Positions 1-10,565 of a DNA stretch of 64,000 bases are shown piece after piece. Source of the stretch: Penicillus capitatus (lineage: Eukaryota > Chlorophyta). Below the pieces are notes generated by a model. The model was not told the origin of the DNA and ran no database searches. It was given only the letters and a program-made list of their open reading frames with translations. The stretch is from assembly GCA_965649825.1 (NCBI GenBank), contig OZ287703.1, forward strand, positions 682,001-746,000, written 5' to 3'. The position numbers were made by a program, and so were the translations under genes. Positions within the stretch are counted from its first letter, which is position 1. Every line of letters begins with the position of its first letter.

Positions 1-1177
1 CTGTAAAGGCGGCGGTATTATCCCAGTCATCTTGATCAAAAGGATCTTCGATGCTGATGATCGGATAATCGGTACAGAATTTCTTATAGACCTCAAGCAT
101 GTCAGCTCCCGTCTTCTTCTGAGAACCGTCGCTCTTGGGATTCTTAAAATCCAAATCGTAATGCTTGTCCTCCGTCAAAAACTCAGAGGCAGCCACATCC
201 ATACCAATCTTCACCTTCCCTAAACCACAAACCACGTATGGCACGCCAGTATGCATCGCCATCTGAAATGTCGACCTGTATATCCTGCCTTCTCGATGGC
301 GAGATTGACAAGATTCAATCCTTCTTCATTCGATTGGATATTGGGTGCAAATCCTCCCTCGTCTCCCACGTTGCAGGCGTCCTGTCCGTACTTCTCCTTG
401 ATGAGACTCTTGAGATGGTGATACACTTCGCATCCCATTCGCATCGCTTCTGTAAAGCTGGCAGCCCCGACTGGCAGGATCATAAACTCCTGCATCGCTA
501 GGGCATTGCCAGCATGACTGCCGCCGTTGATGATATTGAACGACGGGACGGGAAGGACCAGTTTCGTATTCCCGGCCAAATCTGCCAGATGTCTGTACAA
601 GGGGATGCCTTTCTTGGCAGCTCCCGCTTTACACACAGCTAACGACACTGCCAGAATGGCATTGGCCCCGATCGATCCTTTGTTCGGCGTTCCGTCCAGA
701 CGCATCATGAGATCGTCGATTTCTTTCTGCTCTGCCGGATCCTTGCCGACGAGAGCGGGTGCCAATTTGGTGTTGATATTTTCGACGGCCTTGGACACAC
801 CCTTGCCCATCCACTGACTCTTATCGCCATCCCGCAGCTCAACGGCTTCGTGGACGCCGGTCGAGGCGCCGCTTGGCACGGCAGCGCGGAACATGCCTTT
901 GCTCGTGAACACATCGGCTTCGCAGGTTGGATTGCCACGCGAGTCGATGATCATTCGCCCGACCACTTTGAGAATGCCTCCTGCATTGCCGCCCTCCGCC
1001 TGCACGAACATACACGTTGTCCTGCGGCGATCCCGACAGGGCGCGCACATTTGCGATGAGAAACTGCGAAAGGAAGGGAAGTGGATGTTCTGGCTTATCA
1101 CGCACACAGGCGTTGATCGCCAGTTCTACGGTTTCGCGAATATTGTGCTTTTCCAGATACTCTTGGACACCACTCAT
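1..1177 (-). CDS. ENO: enolase (partial, runs off left edge)
   Basis: Enolase, the cytosolic glycolytic enzyme converting 2-phosphoglycerate to phosphoenolpyruvate. The start ATG is at 1175-1177. The first ~43 residues ([20 protein letters not shown]...) form a DPY30/RIIa-like helical extension, the kind found on plant ENO3-type enolases. A 49-nt phase-0 intron follows, then the enolase body: DSRG, the loop [17 protein letters not shown], and [10 protein letters not shown] with metal/catalytic acids. A second intron of about 56 nt (near 220-275, ending TTTAG) separates KAGYTG from [11 protein letters not shown]. The frame continues through [11 protein letters not shown] to base 1, so the C-terminal third, including the catalytic Lys, lies outside. 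Splice junctions were placed by reading frame and family fit. Confidence 0.93.
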
Positions 1178-1475
1178 TTGGACGGGACTACAGAAAGAAG
1201 TGTTAATCCGTTACGGGATGGCGGCGTCGAAAAGCGCGAGAGCGAACGAACAAACGCACGCTGCTTAAACGACGCCCAAAGATCTCTACCTGCGTCGAAC
1301 GCGATAACAATGCAATTGGCGGCGCTTTTGCCAAAAACGAGGCTGAAAAGGTCGATAGCGCGGAAAACGGGCAATGCAACGGCGTAATGGCTGCATGATG
1401 CTTTCGCACGTCACATCAACAGAAGGGTGCCGTCGTCCCATATGCAAAAGGATGTGACATTTCCAACCGGTCCGT
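1178..1475. other. intergenic, enolase promoter side
   Basis: About 300 bp between the enolase start and the MTHFR stop, both on the minus strand. It must hold the MTHFR 3' end and enolase promoter. I see no gene. A GGATGTGACATTT string near 1450 is one of many TGTGAC copies in the window. Confidence 0.5.
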
Positions 1476-3686
1476 TTACTGAGTCTCGTCGTCGAAGACC
1501 GAAAAAATATTCCCCTCTCTAAAATCGTTCTCCACTAAGCTCACGAGCAGCCAATGGGAGTGAATCTCCTTTAAGATCTTTTTAGATTTGCTGCCTTCTT
1601 CGTAGAGCGATCCCCATTCGGTGAGCCACAAATCAAACGCCTCATCTTTCCAAAACATGAAGCTGTGCAGATCGGCAATCGTCGGCTGCAGAATCTCAGA
1701 ATCTGTCAGGACAACAGAAGAATTAAATTTGGCCTCCCTCAGCCGCGAAAAGCATACTTGGAAAGATACCCCAAGTGACGGCATTGACGCTGTTCTCTGG
1801 GGCATTGGTGACAAGATTGCTTGAGGACGTCGTCGCCATGAATGTCAGCGAAGGCTTCGCTCTGAGTTTGGGCAACAGATCGTCGAAATCTTCAGGAGAG
1901 ACGAAGAACTCGACATACGCTTTCTGAAAGATCACCCTAGACAGAACACACATCTCTAAGGTTCCGTACGAGAAGCGTTTGGCGCACCCGTTCGGGCCAC
2001 CCCAACCCACAGAAGCATCCGTCGAGGAGACACCATTGATCTGCGGCTGGGAGTTGATGGTGAGAAAACCAGCCGAGTTCAGCTTCACGAGCTTGTCAAT
2101 GATCTGTTCGGTCTCCTTTTGCAGTCTGTCTCTCTCGTTCCATGGCAGCAAGGGTATCTCGCCTGTAGGGCTCCTTGTCCGACGCCGAAACGCTTAGACT
2201 GCGTGCCGTACCTTTGGTGTATTTGACAAAAACTTGGATGACATCGTCCAATCCTCTCAGATGTTCTCCCCAAGCATCTCTTGCCTTCTCTCGCCTCTTC
2301 TCCATCCGTGTGTGGGGATGCATGAAAGGATAGGCATCGAGGGTGCCGTATACAGGAATGTCTACGTGGGACCACCTAGAATCCAAAACTGCCTGTCATA
2401 CGCGTGCACCGCACATTGCTTCTGGTCACCTGCTCGAGACATAGTTCTCCCATTTTTCTGTTCTCTTAATGTAGCTCTTTGGCCGATTTGACCAGAAGAT
2501 GGGGCGGACCTCTTCTCCTGAGCGCTTTTCGATGGGTGACTGTCTCCATGGAAATATCCTTGCACATCTGCTGTCGCTAATGAGCTTTAGGCGCTTCAGA
2601 ATGTTAAGAACGCTGGCAGAAACGTTGAGGCTATAGACATGCAGTCCTGGAGTCCCTTTGTCCAACAGCTTCTGACACATTTCCACACCCAACTCAATTC
2701 CGTAGGCCTTCACGGCAGCTTCGTCGCCCTTGATCTCCTCGAGCTTCTCCGAAATGGAAGCTGGGATGAACGTTTTGCAGAAGTTTGTCATTCTTTTGAA
2801 TCCTCCATATGTCATGATCGGCATGATCCCTGCACAAACGAACCCTCCCCTGCATTTCTTTCCGCACAATGGACACCTGGAATGATGGGACATTCGATGC
2901 CGATAGACCGGCAGTCCTCCACAAACTGAAGGAATCTGCTTGTGTCATAGAAGAGTTGGGTGATCACGAAATCGGCCCCGGCGTCGATTTTGGATTTGAG
3001 ATAACGCACATCCGCCCAGTAATTCTCTTTCATCTTCTCCGGATCTTCCACGATGGAATCGGGATGCGCTTCGGGATAACCGGCGACACAGATGCCGAAG
3101 AAATCGCCATACTCCTGACGAATATACTTCACCAAATCCAACGCACATGCAAATCCACCTAGACACGCACCCCATCAACGCCCGCATTCGTCTGTACCGA
3201 TAGCCTCATGCCTTCGATTTGGGTAAAACGTTCCTGTCCCTTTGGCGGATCGCCTCTCAATGCAAGAATGTTCTTGATGCCGACCTCCTTTGCCTAGAAT
3301 CCCGGAGAAGATGATGGTCGATTGCTTTGTGTGATATCACACTTCTTTCAGAGCGTGTTTCAACTTTTCGATGGACATGTTGGTGCAGGTCAGATGCATC
3401 ATGGTCTCCACACATACCATGTTCTGCATACGGGTGGCAATTTCGAGGGTTAGATCGGCTGTGCTGCCGCCAGCGCCCCATGTGATATCGCAAAACGTCG
3501 GTTCGTGGGTCACCATCTCATCCATGCGGCTGATTAGATTCTCAACACCCTGTGCAAGAGCGCTTGCAGAGAAATGCCTGCCGAACGGCGAGGACGGACT
3601 TCTTCTGTGCGGGGAGGGAAGTATTCGTAAGAGAAGAAGGTCTCCCCTGCGTCCATGGACGCCTTTATCTTATCGACGATCTTCAT
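1476..3686 (-). CDS. MTHFR: methylenetetrahydrofolate reductase
   Basis: Reduces 5,10-methylene-THF to 5-methyl-THF, the methyl donor for methionine synthesis, in the cytosol. ATG at 3684-3686 gives [14 protein letters not shown] then [12 protein letters not shown]. The N-terminal TIM barrel shows [50 protein letters not shown] and QLFYDTSRF. The C-terminal regulatory-type domain follows from about [16 protein letters not shown] to [27 protein letters not shown] and the TAA stop at 1476. At least eight introns of 46-54 nt are needed. The third (3159-3211, 53 nt) has a GC donor. The second opens with a perfect palindrome at the 5' splice site. The architecture is that of the full-length eukaryotic enzyme rather than the short bacterial MetF. 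Confidence 0.95.
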
Positions 3687-3820
3687 GACGCGACGCGTAG
3701 GTCGAAGAAGCGCCGCATTGAGCGCAGCTCGTGGATAGGGTTTACAGGGAGACCGTATGGCGAACCGTATTTCAAATCGTATGCCAACCGTAGATATCCA
3801 TATCATTGCTGATTGGTTAG

Positions 3821-5184
3821 CTACGCAACGTCTTCTTCCACTCCGAGATCCGTGATCTTGTACGACACATAGTCATTGGCACACAGAGGTGATTTGCGTA
3901 TCTGTCACGTCATGTGTGTGGCCGATGAAAGTGTGATTTGAGTGACGTACCGTCGCCGTTCGTTTGCTGCGATGGGCTGTGCGTTCGAGCGAGATCCGGG
4001 TATTGACACAGTGCGCCCATTTCGTGCCGAGTGCCGGAATCACGCCATCGTACAGGACGGTGGTACTATCGCCCATGATATTGGTGCTGGGTCCATCCAG
4101 CGGTGATGTGACCTGACGGCACAGGATGTAAGCAGCTTTCCGTTTATCGATCGTCCATACCTGGTTTGTCACGAGAACAGGAATATCGAAAACGTGGGCG
4201 ATATACTTTAGAAGCGTCGCCTGTTCTCCAACAAAGCGCTGCCGTTCAATGATTTCGTCTCTCCCGAATTCAGCTCTCAAAATCGCGGCAATGCTATCCA
4301 CCACCACCAACGAGGCTCCATTCCGCGAGACGCTCGTCTCGAGTCCCTGCCGCCAGAATCAACATCTGCAGCGAATGTCGATGGGTGACAGATCCTTGCC
4401 TGAAAATGCCGCATCAATTGCATGGTGTTCTCTGCTCGGACGATCCAGACGCGATCCAGAATGCTGTTTGTCAAGTCATCAATGTCTGCCACGCTGCTAC
4501 TCCAGCGACTCTTGATGATCTGCGCCATTCTACAGGTCACACTTTTGCGATCGACGTGGTGATGGTTATCCCTATATGCACGGACCTCTTAGCTGAGAAC
4601 TTGCCTTCTGTGTCAAAGTATATCACTCTTCCTCCATTCCTGCACAAATGGCGAGCTGCTTGGCTGCTCGTCGTGTACGGGGCAATGGACTCTACCCAGC
4701 ACAGTGTTGAGGAGCAGCTTCCTGGATAGCGATGGAAAAGCAGAACTGGGATTTCCCGACCGTTGCCGGACCAACCTGAAAAACAGCAGCACGATAATTC
4801 GCACAGCCAAGAAGATCTCACCAGTTCGGTAACAGACCCACGTGGAAGACCACTCTTCAGACATTGATCCAACGTCTACATCCAATGCCATGTGCCAAAA
4901 ACGACGTCTCACGATCGGACCGTAAGTGTCGTCGAGATACGGGGACGTCGTTGTGCCTCTCGACTTTGTCGCAGTTCCAGTACCTAGCTAACTATCGTAC
5001 ATCGGGAGGAGTACTCTCTACGGTGCCAGACCGTCGCATGCGATGGGCATTGCGCTTTGACGACGTCTTTCCTTTGCTCACGGATCTTGACTAGCGAGAC
5101 GTCTTTGAGCTTTTCGAGAAGCTCTGTGTCGTTATAGAGCAAGTAATCCTCGAGTCTCTCGACGCGCGACATTGGGTAACGCAT
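3821..5184 (-). CDS. RAD51B: RAD51B-like recombinase paralog
   Basis: Predicted RecA/RAD51-family ATPase of the BCDX2-type complex acting in homologous recombination. After a short helical N-terminus (RLEDYLLYNDTELLEKL), the core reads ISTTLTTLDQCLKSGLPRG, Walker A GPATVGKSQFC, VIYFDTEGKFSAKR, MAQIIKSRW, SLVVVDSIAAILRAEFGR (Walker B), IPVLVTNQV, and the C-terminal IPALGTKWAHCVNTR then RKSPLCANDYVSYKI. The ALG.(T/N)W.H..NTR segment is typical of RAD51B rather than RAD51C or XRCC3. Seven introns are needed; one at 4347-4399 is GC-AG, 53 nt. The last, 49 nt, ends GACGTGACAG. The start at 5184 is the first in-frame ATG (a second is 12 bases downstream). The first exon-intron border is not settled. 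The start lies only ~55 bp from the DDT gene stop. Confidence 0.85.
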
Positions 5185-5239
5185 GGGCGGTACGCGCACC
5201 GCGAATCACGATCCATCGACTCACACAACGCCGGCAGCT

Positions 5240-7037
5240 TTACAGCATCTTGTTTGGATTGGGTGGTCCGTGGGAAGAATAACTCTCTTTCTGATCATCT
5301 GAGATGTCCTCCTCGGACGGCACTTCTGTCATGCTCATGGCGTCATTAACACCGCGCGGATCTGTGATGTCGGAGAAGTCCATCACTTCTGCTGCATTTT
5401 CCACGCGGCCCTCGTCAATGGCCTCAGCCATAGCGCGCTCATACTCTTCAAATGTGTACTTGGCCTCGGTTCTGTTACGAGCCGTGCGGCCGTAGCCGCC
5501 ACTTGAGTCGAGAATGATGTTGGATTCGTGCTGACGCAGCCGCTCCGCCGCCTTCTGTTTGCGCTCTTCTCTCTCAATCTGTTTTTCGAGACGCGGTACA
5601 ACTTCGTCCAGAATCTGAGAAACAATAAGATCTGACCAGAAAGAGTGAGACGTGTGACCAACCCTTTTTCGAAGATTGCGGCTGTGGGTGCCTGATGTCA
5701 TGAGATCTTCTCCAAAAGCACAGAGCGTTTCCAAATCGCCAGCCACGAGTTCCCAGTTGATCACTCTTGTGTAACCACGAACTCGTCCATTCCTATTCAT
5801 CCACATCATACATTCAACAGAATGGCGACGGATAAGGGGAGCAGACTTCTTCACATGTTCCCTGATCTCTCTATACAAACGAAAGTCAACGATCTCTTTG
5901 GACTCGAATAGCCAAAAGAAGGTCGAAGCATTCAGCTGCCCTACATTCCCTCATTCTGCGTCGACGCTCTTACAAGGGGAGGACCTACCCAGAGGCACCT
6001 TCCGCAAGAGATCGATCTGTTCTGCCTCTCGCCGCTGCATCGTACACACGAAATGTGCACAAGATGAACAGCGGCAGACGTCGAACCTGTTTCTTTCGGG
6101 GCAGAACGGGATTCTTGGACTTCGGTTTCAGTCGAATGTCGAAGATCTCACGGATGTCGTTCTCGCAGCAACGCATGTCGCAGAGGAACTTGAGAACCTG
6201 AACTCTGTACAGAACACTGCCTCATTGGCGCCGCCCCGCCTGTTCAATGATGTGACCTCTGGACAGCAGGTGCATTGCAGTAGTCCAGTGCCTCATTCCC
6301 ACGATCCGGATTGAACGGATTCTCCTTCGAATTGGGACATTCCGAACGCAGCTTCCTCGCAAGTACCGTCGTCCAGTTCGTTTCGTCGACGCCGACTCTC
6401 GGCCGCAGTCCCTTCAACAAATCCTGCATGACATGACATCTCGTTACCGATGCTGCCGTCCATCCCTCTTGAGTGGCTACCGTGTGCAATCGGGCCAGGA
6501 GTCCTTGACCATTGGATTTGACAATGGCTTGCTCTATGTCGTTCATCTTTACGGGGATCGGTGTGAGGGCCAACGGACTCTGAAACGTGTGGAAGAACTG
6601 AAAGACGGCGGCGAGTTCCCACATGCCTCGAATGGTCGCTCGATCGCGTTCCACCTCTTCGTCCGTCACTTCTCTCACCATCTCTACCCCATCCTCATTC
6701 ATGGTCACACTTTTAGATGTGACGTCTCACCCGGTTCGGAGGATGATGGAGTGGATTCCGAAGGTTCCTGCGGTGTCGTCTCTTTTCGTTGACGAAGATG
6801 CTGAGGGGGTCGCAGCTTTCGCGTCTGGACGTTGTCCGGCCGAGGAGGTGGTACAGGAGGTCCGAGTCTTCGACGCTTTTTGAAGCGTGTCGTCTCGTAC
6901 TCACTCGAGTCAGAGACCTCAACGTCACTCCAACTCGAGGAGGCTTCTTCCGCTTCGGACGACAATACGTAGCTGCTACCGTCATCTTCAGACGGACTAC
7001 CGTCGGATAGGTCACACGTCACTGAATCCTCCGCCAT
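5240..7037 (-). CDS. DDT/WHIM-type chromatin protein
   Basis: Likely nuclear protein of the DDT-domain class (ISWI partners such as ACF1 and plant DDR/RLT proteins). The N-terminus is acidic and Ser-rich, followed by a Lys/Arg patch (FKKRRRLGPPVPPP). A DDT-like domain follows: MWELAAVFQFFHTF, then NDIEQAIVK and GLLARLHT. A WHIM-like stretch follows: EALDYCNAPA, an intron, VLKFLCDMRCCENDIREIF. Next is a coiled basic helix (KKQRREAEQIDLLRKV), then RREHVKK-type helices with NRNGRVRGYTRVINWELV, resembling the WHIM2/3 turn around a conserved GR pair. The C-terminus is acidic. About five introns of 47-67 nt were placed by frame. The first, near 6690-6730, is uncertain. Start ATG at 7037 (alternative in-frame ATG at 7121). 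Function is inferred from domain resemblance only. Confidence 0.72.
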
Positions 7038-7242
7038 CTGCGAACGCTCCTGGAAGCGTCGAAGAGCGCGAAACGGGACAACTGCACGCTGACGTCGCGT
7101 AATTCGACTTAGATGGTACAATACACTTCGTGCGTGTCACGACGCCTTGTTCATGAAATCGAGCAGCAAAGCGAACGGGCGTGATCAAGGTGGGGTCGAT
7201 TCTTGGGCAACGACGACGCGAGGCCAAAGGGACGGATGCTAT

Positions 7243-8124
7243 CTACGGATCGCCCAGTGCCTGGCCAGAGGCTTTTAGCAATGGACACGGGAAAGCACAT
7301 ACGTCGTGCCGTGTGTTGTTCTCATGAAATGCCGCAATCTTCACATAGCCACAGCCAACACAGCAGAAGGTCGCCTGCTGCGTCTTGCCGACATCGGGCA
7401 GGGCCCACCGTCATCATCCGCGTAGCCATAGATTCTGCCTTCGTTACAAGATCGTCGTCCATGGTGTGGCCCCAAGAGGGGAGAGAGAACGTGTCGTTTC
7501 GCAGAGAGAGTCTCCACGGGGGCGTTGTTTGTTGATGGCGTGGCTGGTTGTCGCCCTTTCTTGACTCGATCTCGTTAAACTGCTCAATGCGCCGTCTTTC
7601 CGTGGTACTGCCCTACAGTACCGGCGCCACGACGATCTGTCCAACCGGCTTCCAGACAACGGCGTGCCGCTTTGTCCAACAATCAATGGATGCTTCGCCG
7701 CCCGATGTCTTCTCTTTATCAAAATGGTCGTAGCAGCGACGACGGACCCGACGTCGCATTGGACGTATCTGTGCGGCGTACTGCCGCTCGGCCTTGGGCA
7801 AAATCGTCTTTTCCCTCTTCCGCTTTCAGCACATTGGTCACCGAGGAAAACAGATCGTCTTCCTGTAACAGTGCTGTCTCTTCTCTGACGATCCTTTGCC
7901 CAAAACGCGTGCCTTTCGAGAACTAATGATGCTTCTACCCTAGATAGAGGTTTTTCGTTTTTACAGCGCATCGTTATCTCGACGTGCGTTTCTTCGTTGT
8001 ACAGAAGCGGCGAGTGTTTCTGCAAACAGCGAGCGACCTGCTGAAAAGAAAGCAAAAGTGTCCGTTAGCTGATCGTGAATGCTCTTTTCTGTAAGACGGT
8101 TCCTTTGTTTGGACAACCGTCCAT
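7243..8124 (-). CDS. unassigned multi-exon gene (approximate limits)
   Basis: I do not recognise this gene and its exons are not resolved. Coding-looking stretches on the minus strand are a basic region (KAERQYAAQIRP, FDKEKTSGG), an acidic helix (EEKAL-like ETALLQEDDLFSSV), a segment ERRRIEQFNEIES, and a C-terminal Cys-rich piece, FCCVGCGYVKIAAFHENN then RHDVCAFPC, ending at a TAG at 7243-7245. The Cys spacing could form a small zinc ribbon. It lies between the DDT gene and the rhomboid gene in the same orientation, with gaps like those of real neighbours. The start at 8124 is one candidate ATG. It may also be two short genes. Confidence 0.35.
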
Positions 8125-8695
8125 ACAAACGGTTTGCGTCGTTTTTTATCAACTCTCCTCCTTCGGGACGCCTAGAATCATCTTCAGAACAATCAATACC
8201 TGTCTTGATAAACGCATTCTCTATAGATATCTCAGTCTAATAAGCGCCATGCGTTGCCTAACGCGAACGCCGCCTTTGCCAAACGACACGTTTCTATCTC
8301 CTCTCGTTTTTCAGAGAATTCAACGCAAGGCACTAGGTATTGCCCGGCACTGCCCACTGGCAGGAGGATCTGCTAATCGTTAGCGACCTTTTGCTCTTAC
8401 TGTCGACAAGATCCAGATTCGATCAGAACTCCTTCTCGCATACTTTTATGTCCTCTGTTCTCTGCGTTTCATCATATTATGTATATGTTAATAAATAGAT
8501 ACTCAGCTACAGAGTGTTCAGTTTCAAATTGCCTGTCCTATTCAACATTTGCTGTCCCACTTTGCACAAGCGTTACGCAAACGTATGCAGCACGCTCCCA
8601 TCTGAGCAAATGTGATCTTAAATCTGACGATCTCTTATGTTCACTGTGCTGTCTGCGAGGCATCGTCCAATGCCAAGTCGTGCGTGTATTTCGCT
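8125..8695. other. intergenic, 570 bp
   Basis: No convincing reading frame on either strand. It must contain the promoter of the unassigned gene and the 3' end of the rhomboid gene. Nothing else seen. Confidence 0.4.
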
Positions 8696-10234
8696 TCATG
8701 TAGCTCCGGTCAGTTTATTCATGGCTGTTGTGAAATCTCCGTCCGATGCGAGAAGCGCCGCTCGAACAGACGACTCATCGAAGCCCATCTCTACGAGTCG
8801 AGCAAAATCATCCTGTGGCGCCTCAATCACAGCAATCGATGCCGTATGCGATGCAGACGACGATGGATCCGTGATGAACTGAGGCTGACCAGGGAACCGT
8901 CGATTTGTCACATCACGCGTTCCTGTTGTTCTTCCCTCTCCTGTGAACGGAACCTGTTCTTGTCTATTCCTCCACCTTGTGAAAAAATCACTCCATCCCG
9001 ACGTCGACCCTCTGCACATGCCAGAAACATGAGCGATCGTGTGATCAGCGAGATCGTGACAGACTCAGTGTGTGAGGCGTGTATTGGTAAGGAAACGGAA
9101 GTGTTGGCCGAGAGAATGAAGTTGGGCCATTGGGTAAAGGCGCAGCACACGGACCGTTCGATCATGACCACTGTAGCATCGGACGGCATCACAGATGCCA
9201 ACGCTCTCCAGACATACATCTGCCCAACCTACACCACCACCGTCTTCTCTTGCGTTTAGGGATAGGGGCTAAGCTCCGTACAAGGACGCCGCAGAGATGA
9301 CCGATGAATGATACCCCTGGGATTAACAGTTGCCAGAAAACGAGCAGCACCCAGGCATAGAGCTTGGCTGGTACAGGGAAGAGACCGAGGACGGAATAGT
9401 GATCCACATTGCCCGAATTCGCATGGACCACGATCAATCCGAAGATCACTCCGGAGAATCCGACAGCACAGGTATTCACCGAGAAGACAGCGGCGTTCCT
9501 AGAAATCAACCGTCAGCTCACTCTTCAGAGATATGCTGTTCCACGCGGTAGCCAATAGGTACATCAACAGGATGTACAGCACGTCGGAGAGCATCAGGAT
9601 CGCGAAGATCAAGCATACAAACTGCAGTGGGATGGATGAGTAAAAGAGTGAGAATGACAGGTCACACTTTCACAGTGCCCATCTGACGCTCCAGTCGTCC
9701 TCCAATCGGTACGAATGCCAACATATTGAACGCGACGTGCACAACGCTGAGGTGGAAGAACGCATGAGTGAGTAATCGATGAACTAGAATCCACCACCGC
9801 CACCCAATGCATCGTCATACAGGATGCAATGTGTGAGTAGAGTCACTTACTTTTGTATTGCTCGACGACAGCTTTCGGTCTTAGGCAGACTTGGAGTGTC
9901 GGGGACCAGCCAAAGAGAAGCTCTGTGATGTACAGCGAAACGCAGACCACGAAAACAGCTCTGCAATGCAGATAGTTGCCCACAACAGTGTTGCACAGAA
10001 AGTTCGTGTGACCTTGTGGCAAACGCGACGCTTTCAAACCACGTCCTCACACGCGTCCCGATCGAAGACTGCGCAAAAGAGACGATACATCGACAGAAAG
10101 AGAGAAAAGGAATGCAAGACTTCTGTTGACGCACTATCGTCCATTTTCGCGTTCGATGCCCGAAGACAGTAGTGGGTGACCTGAGCAAGACGGTAAGCCG
10201 GTACGACGTCGTGCCACGTCATTCCACCTTGCAT
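8696..10234 (-). CDS. rhomboid-family membrane protein with C-terminal UBA domain
   Basis: Resembles plant RBL15 and animal UBAC2/RHBDD proteins, ER or Golgi rhomboids with a ubiquitin-binding tail. N-terminus MQGGMTWHDVVPAYRLAQ, then SSIGTRVRTWFESVAFATR, TM1 AVFVVCVSLYITELLFGW, and the rhomboid core HAFFHLSVVHVAFNMLAFVP with GGRLERQMGT. TM segments follow, then AVGFSGVIFGLIVV (the GFSG active-site serine region), VPAKLYAWVLLV and SFIGHLCGVL (the catalytic-His region), so catalytic residues appear present. The last exon carries UBA: FARLVEMGFDESSVRAAL. Seven introns of 46-111 nt restore a continuous frame; that of exon 5 is 46 nt starting GTGGAA. Likely role is protein quality control at the endomembrane; this is inference from the family. 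Confidence 0.88.
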
Positions 10235-10565
10235 TTCAGAACAATCGCTGGTACAGAGGGCAGTCCAATTCAACAAATACGAGCAACAAAAGCCGAGATT
10301 GGGCCAAAGATCGAAGGCCAGTCATTGGGAATGGACTGAAACCAGTGAAAGGATCCTTCCACCGTCTTCGATAAGATCGGTGGTATGAATAGATACACTT
10401 GTACGACACTCTAACGGCAACAGACATTGCCGATCGACGTACACGAGGAGTGCCGAGACAATATAGGTCGCCGGCATTTGTCGCAAAAAATCTTCCGTCT
10501 CTGATGTTACAGCGCATTGAAAATATCCAGCAGCTCCCTTGTAACAACGTTCGATCGTTTATGTA
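10235..10565. other. intergenic between rhomboid gene and LRR gene 1
   Basis: 330 bp. Several short overlapping frames but none with family resemblance or plausible splicing. It should hold the rhomboid promoter and the LRR gene 3' end. Confidence 0.35.

Noticed and set aside
1-5184. Operon of enolase, MTHFR and RAD51B
   Set aside because: Close same-strand spacing, but every gene is intron-rich and there is no ribosome-binding logic; this is a compact eukaryotic gene order.
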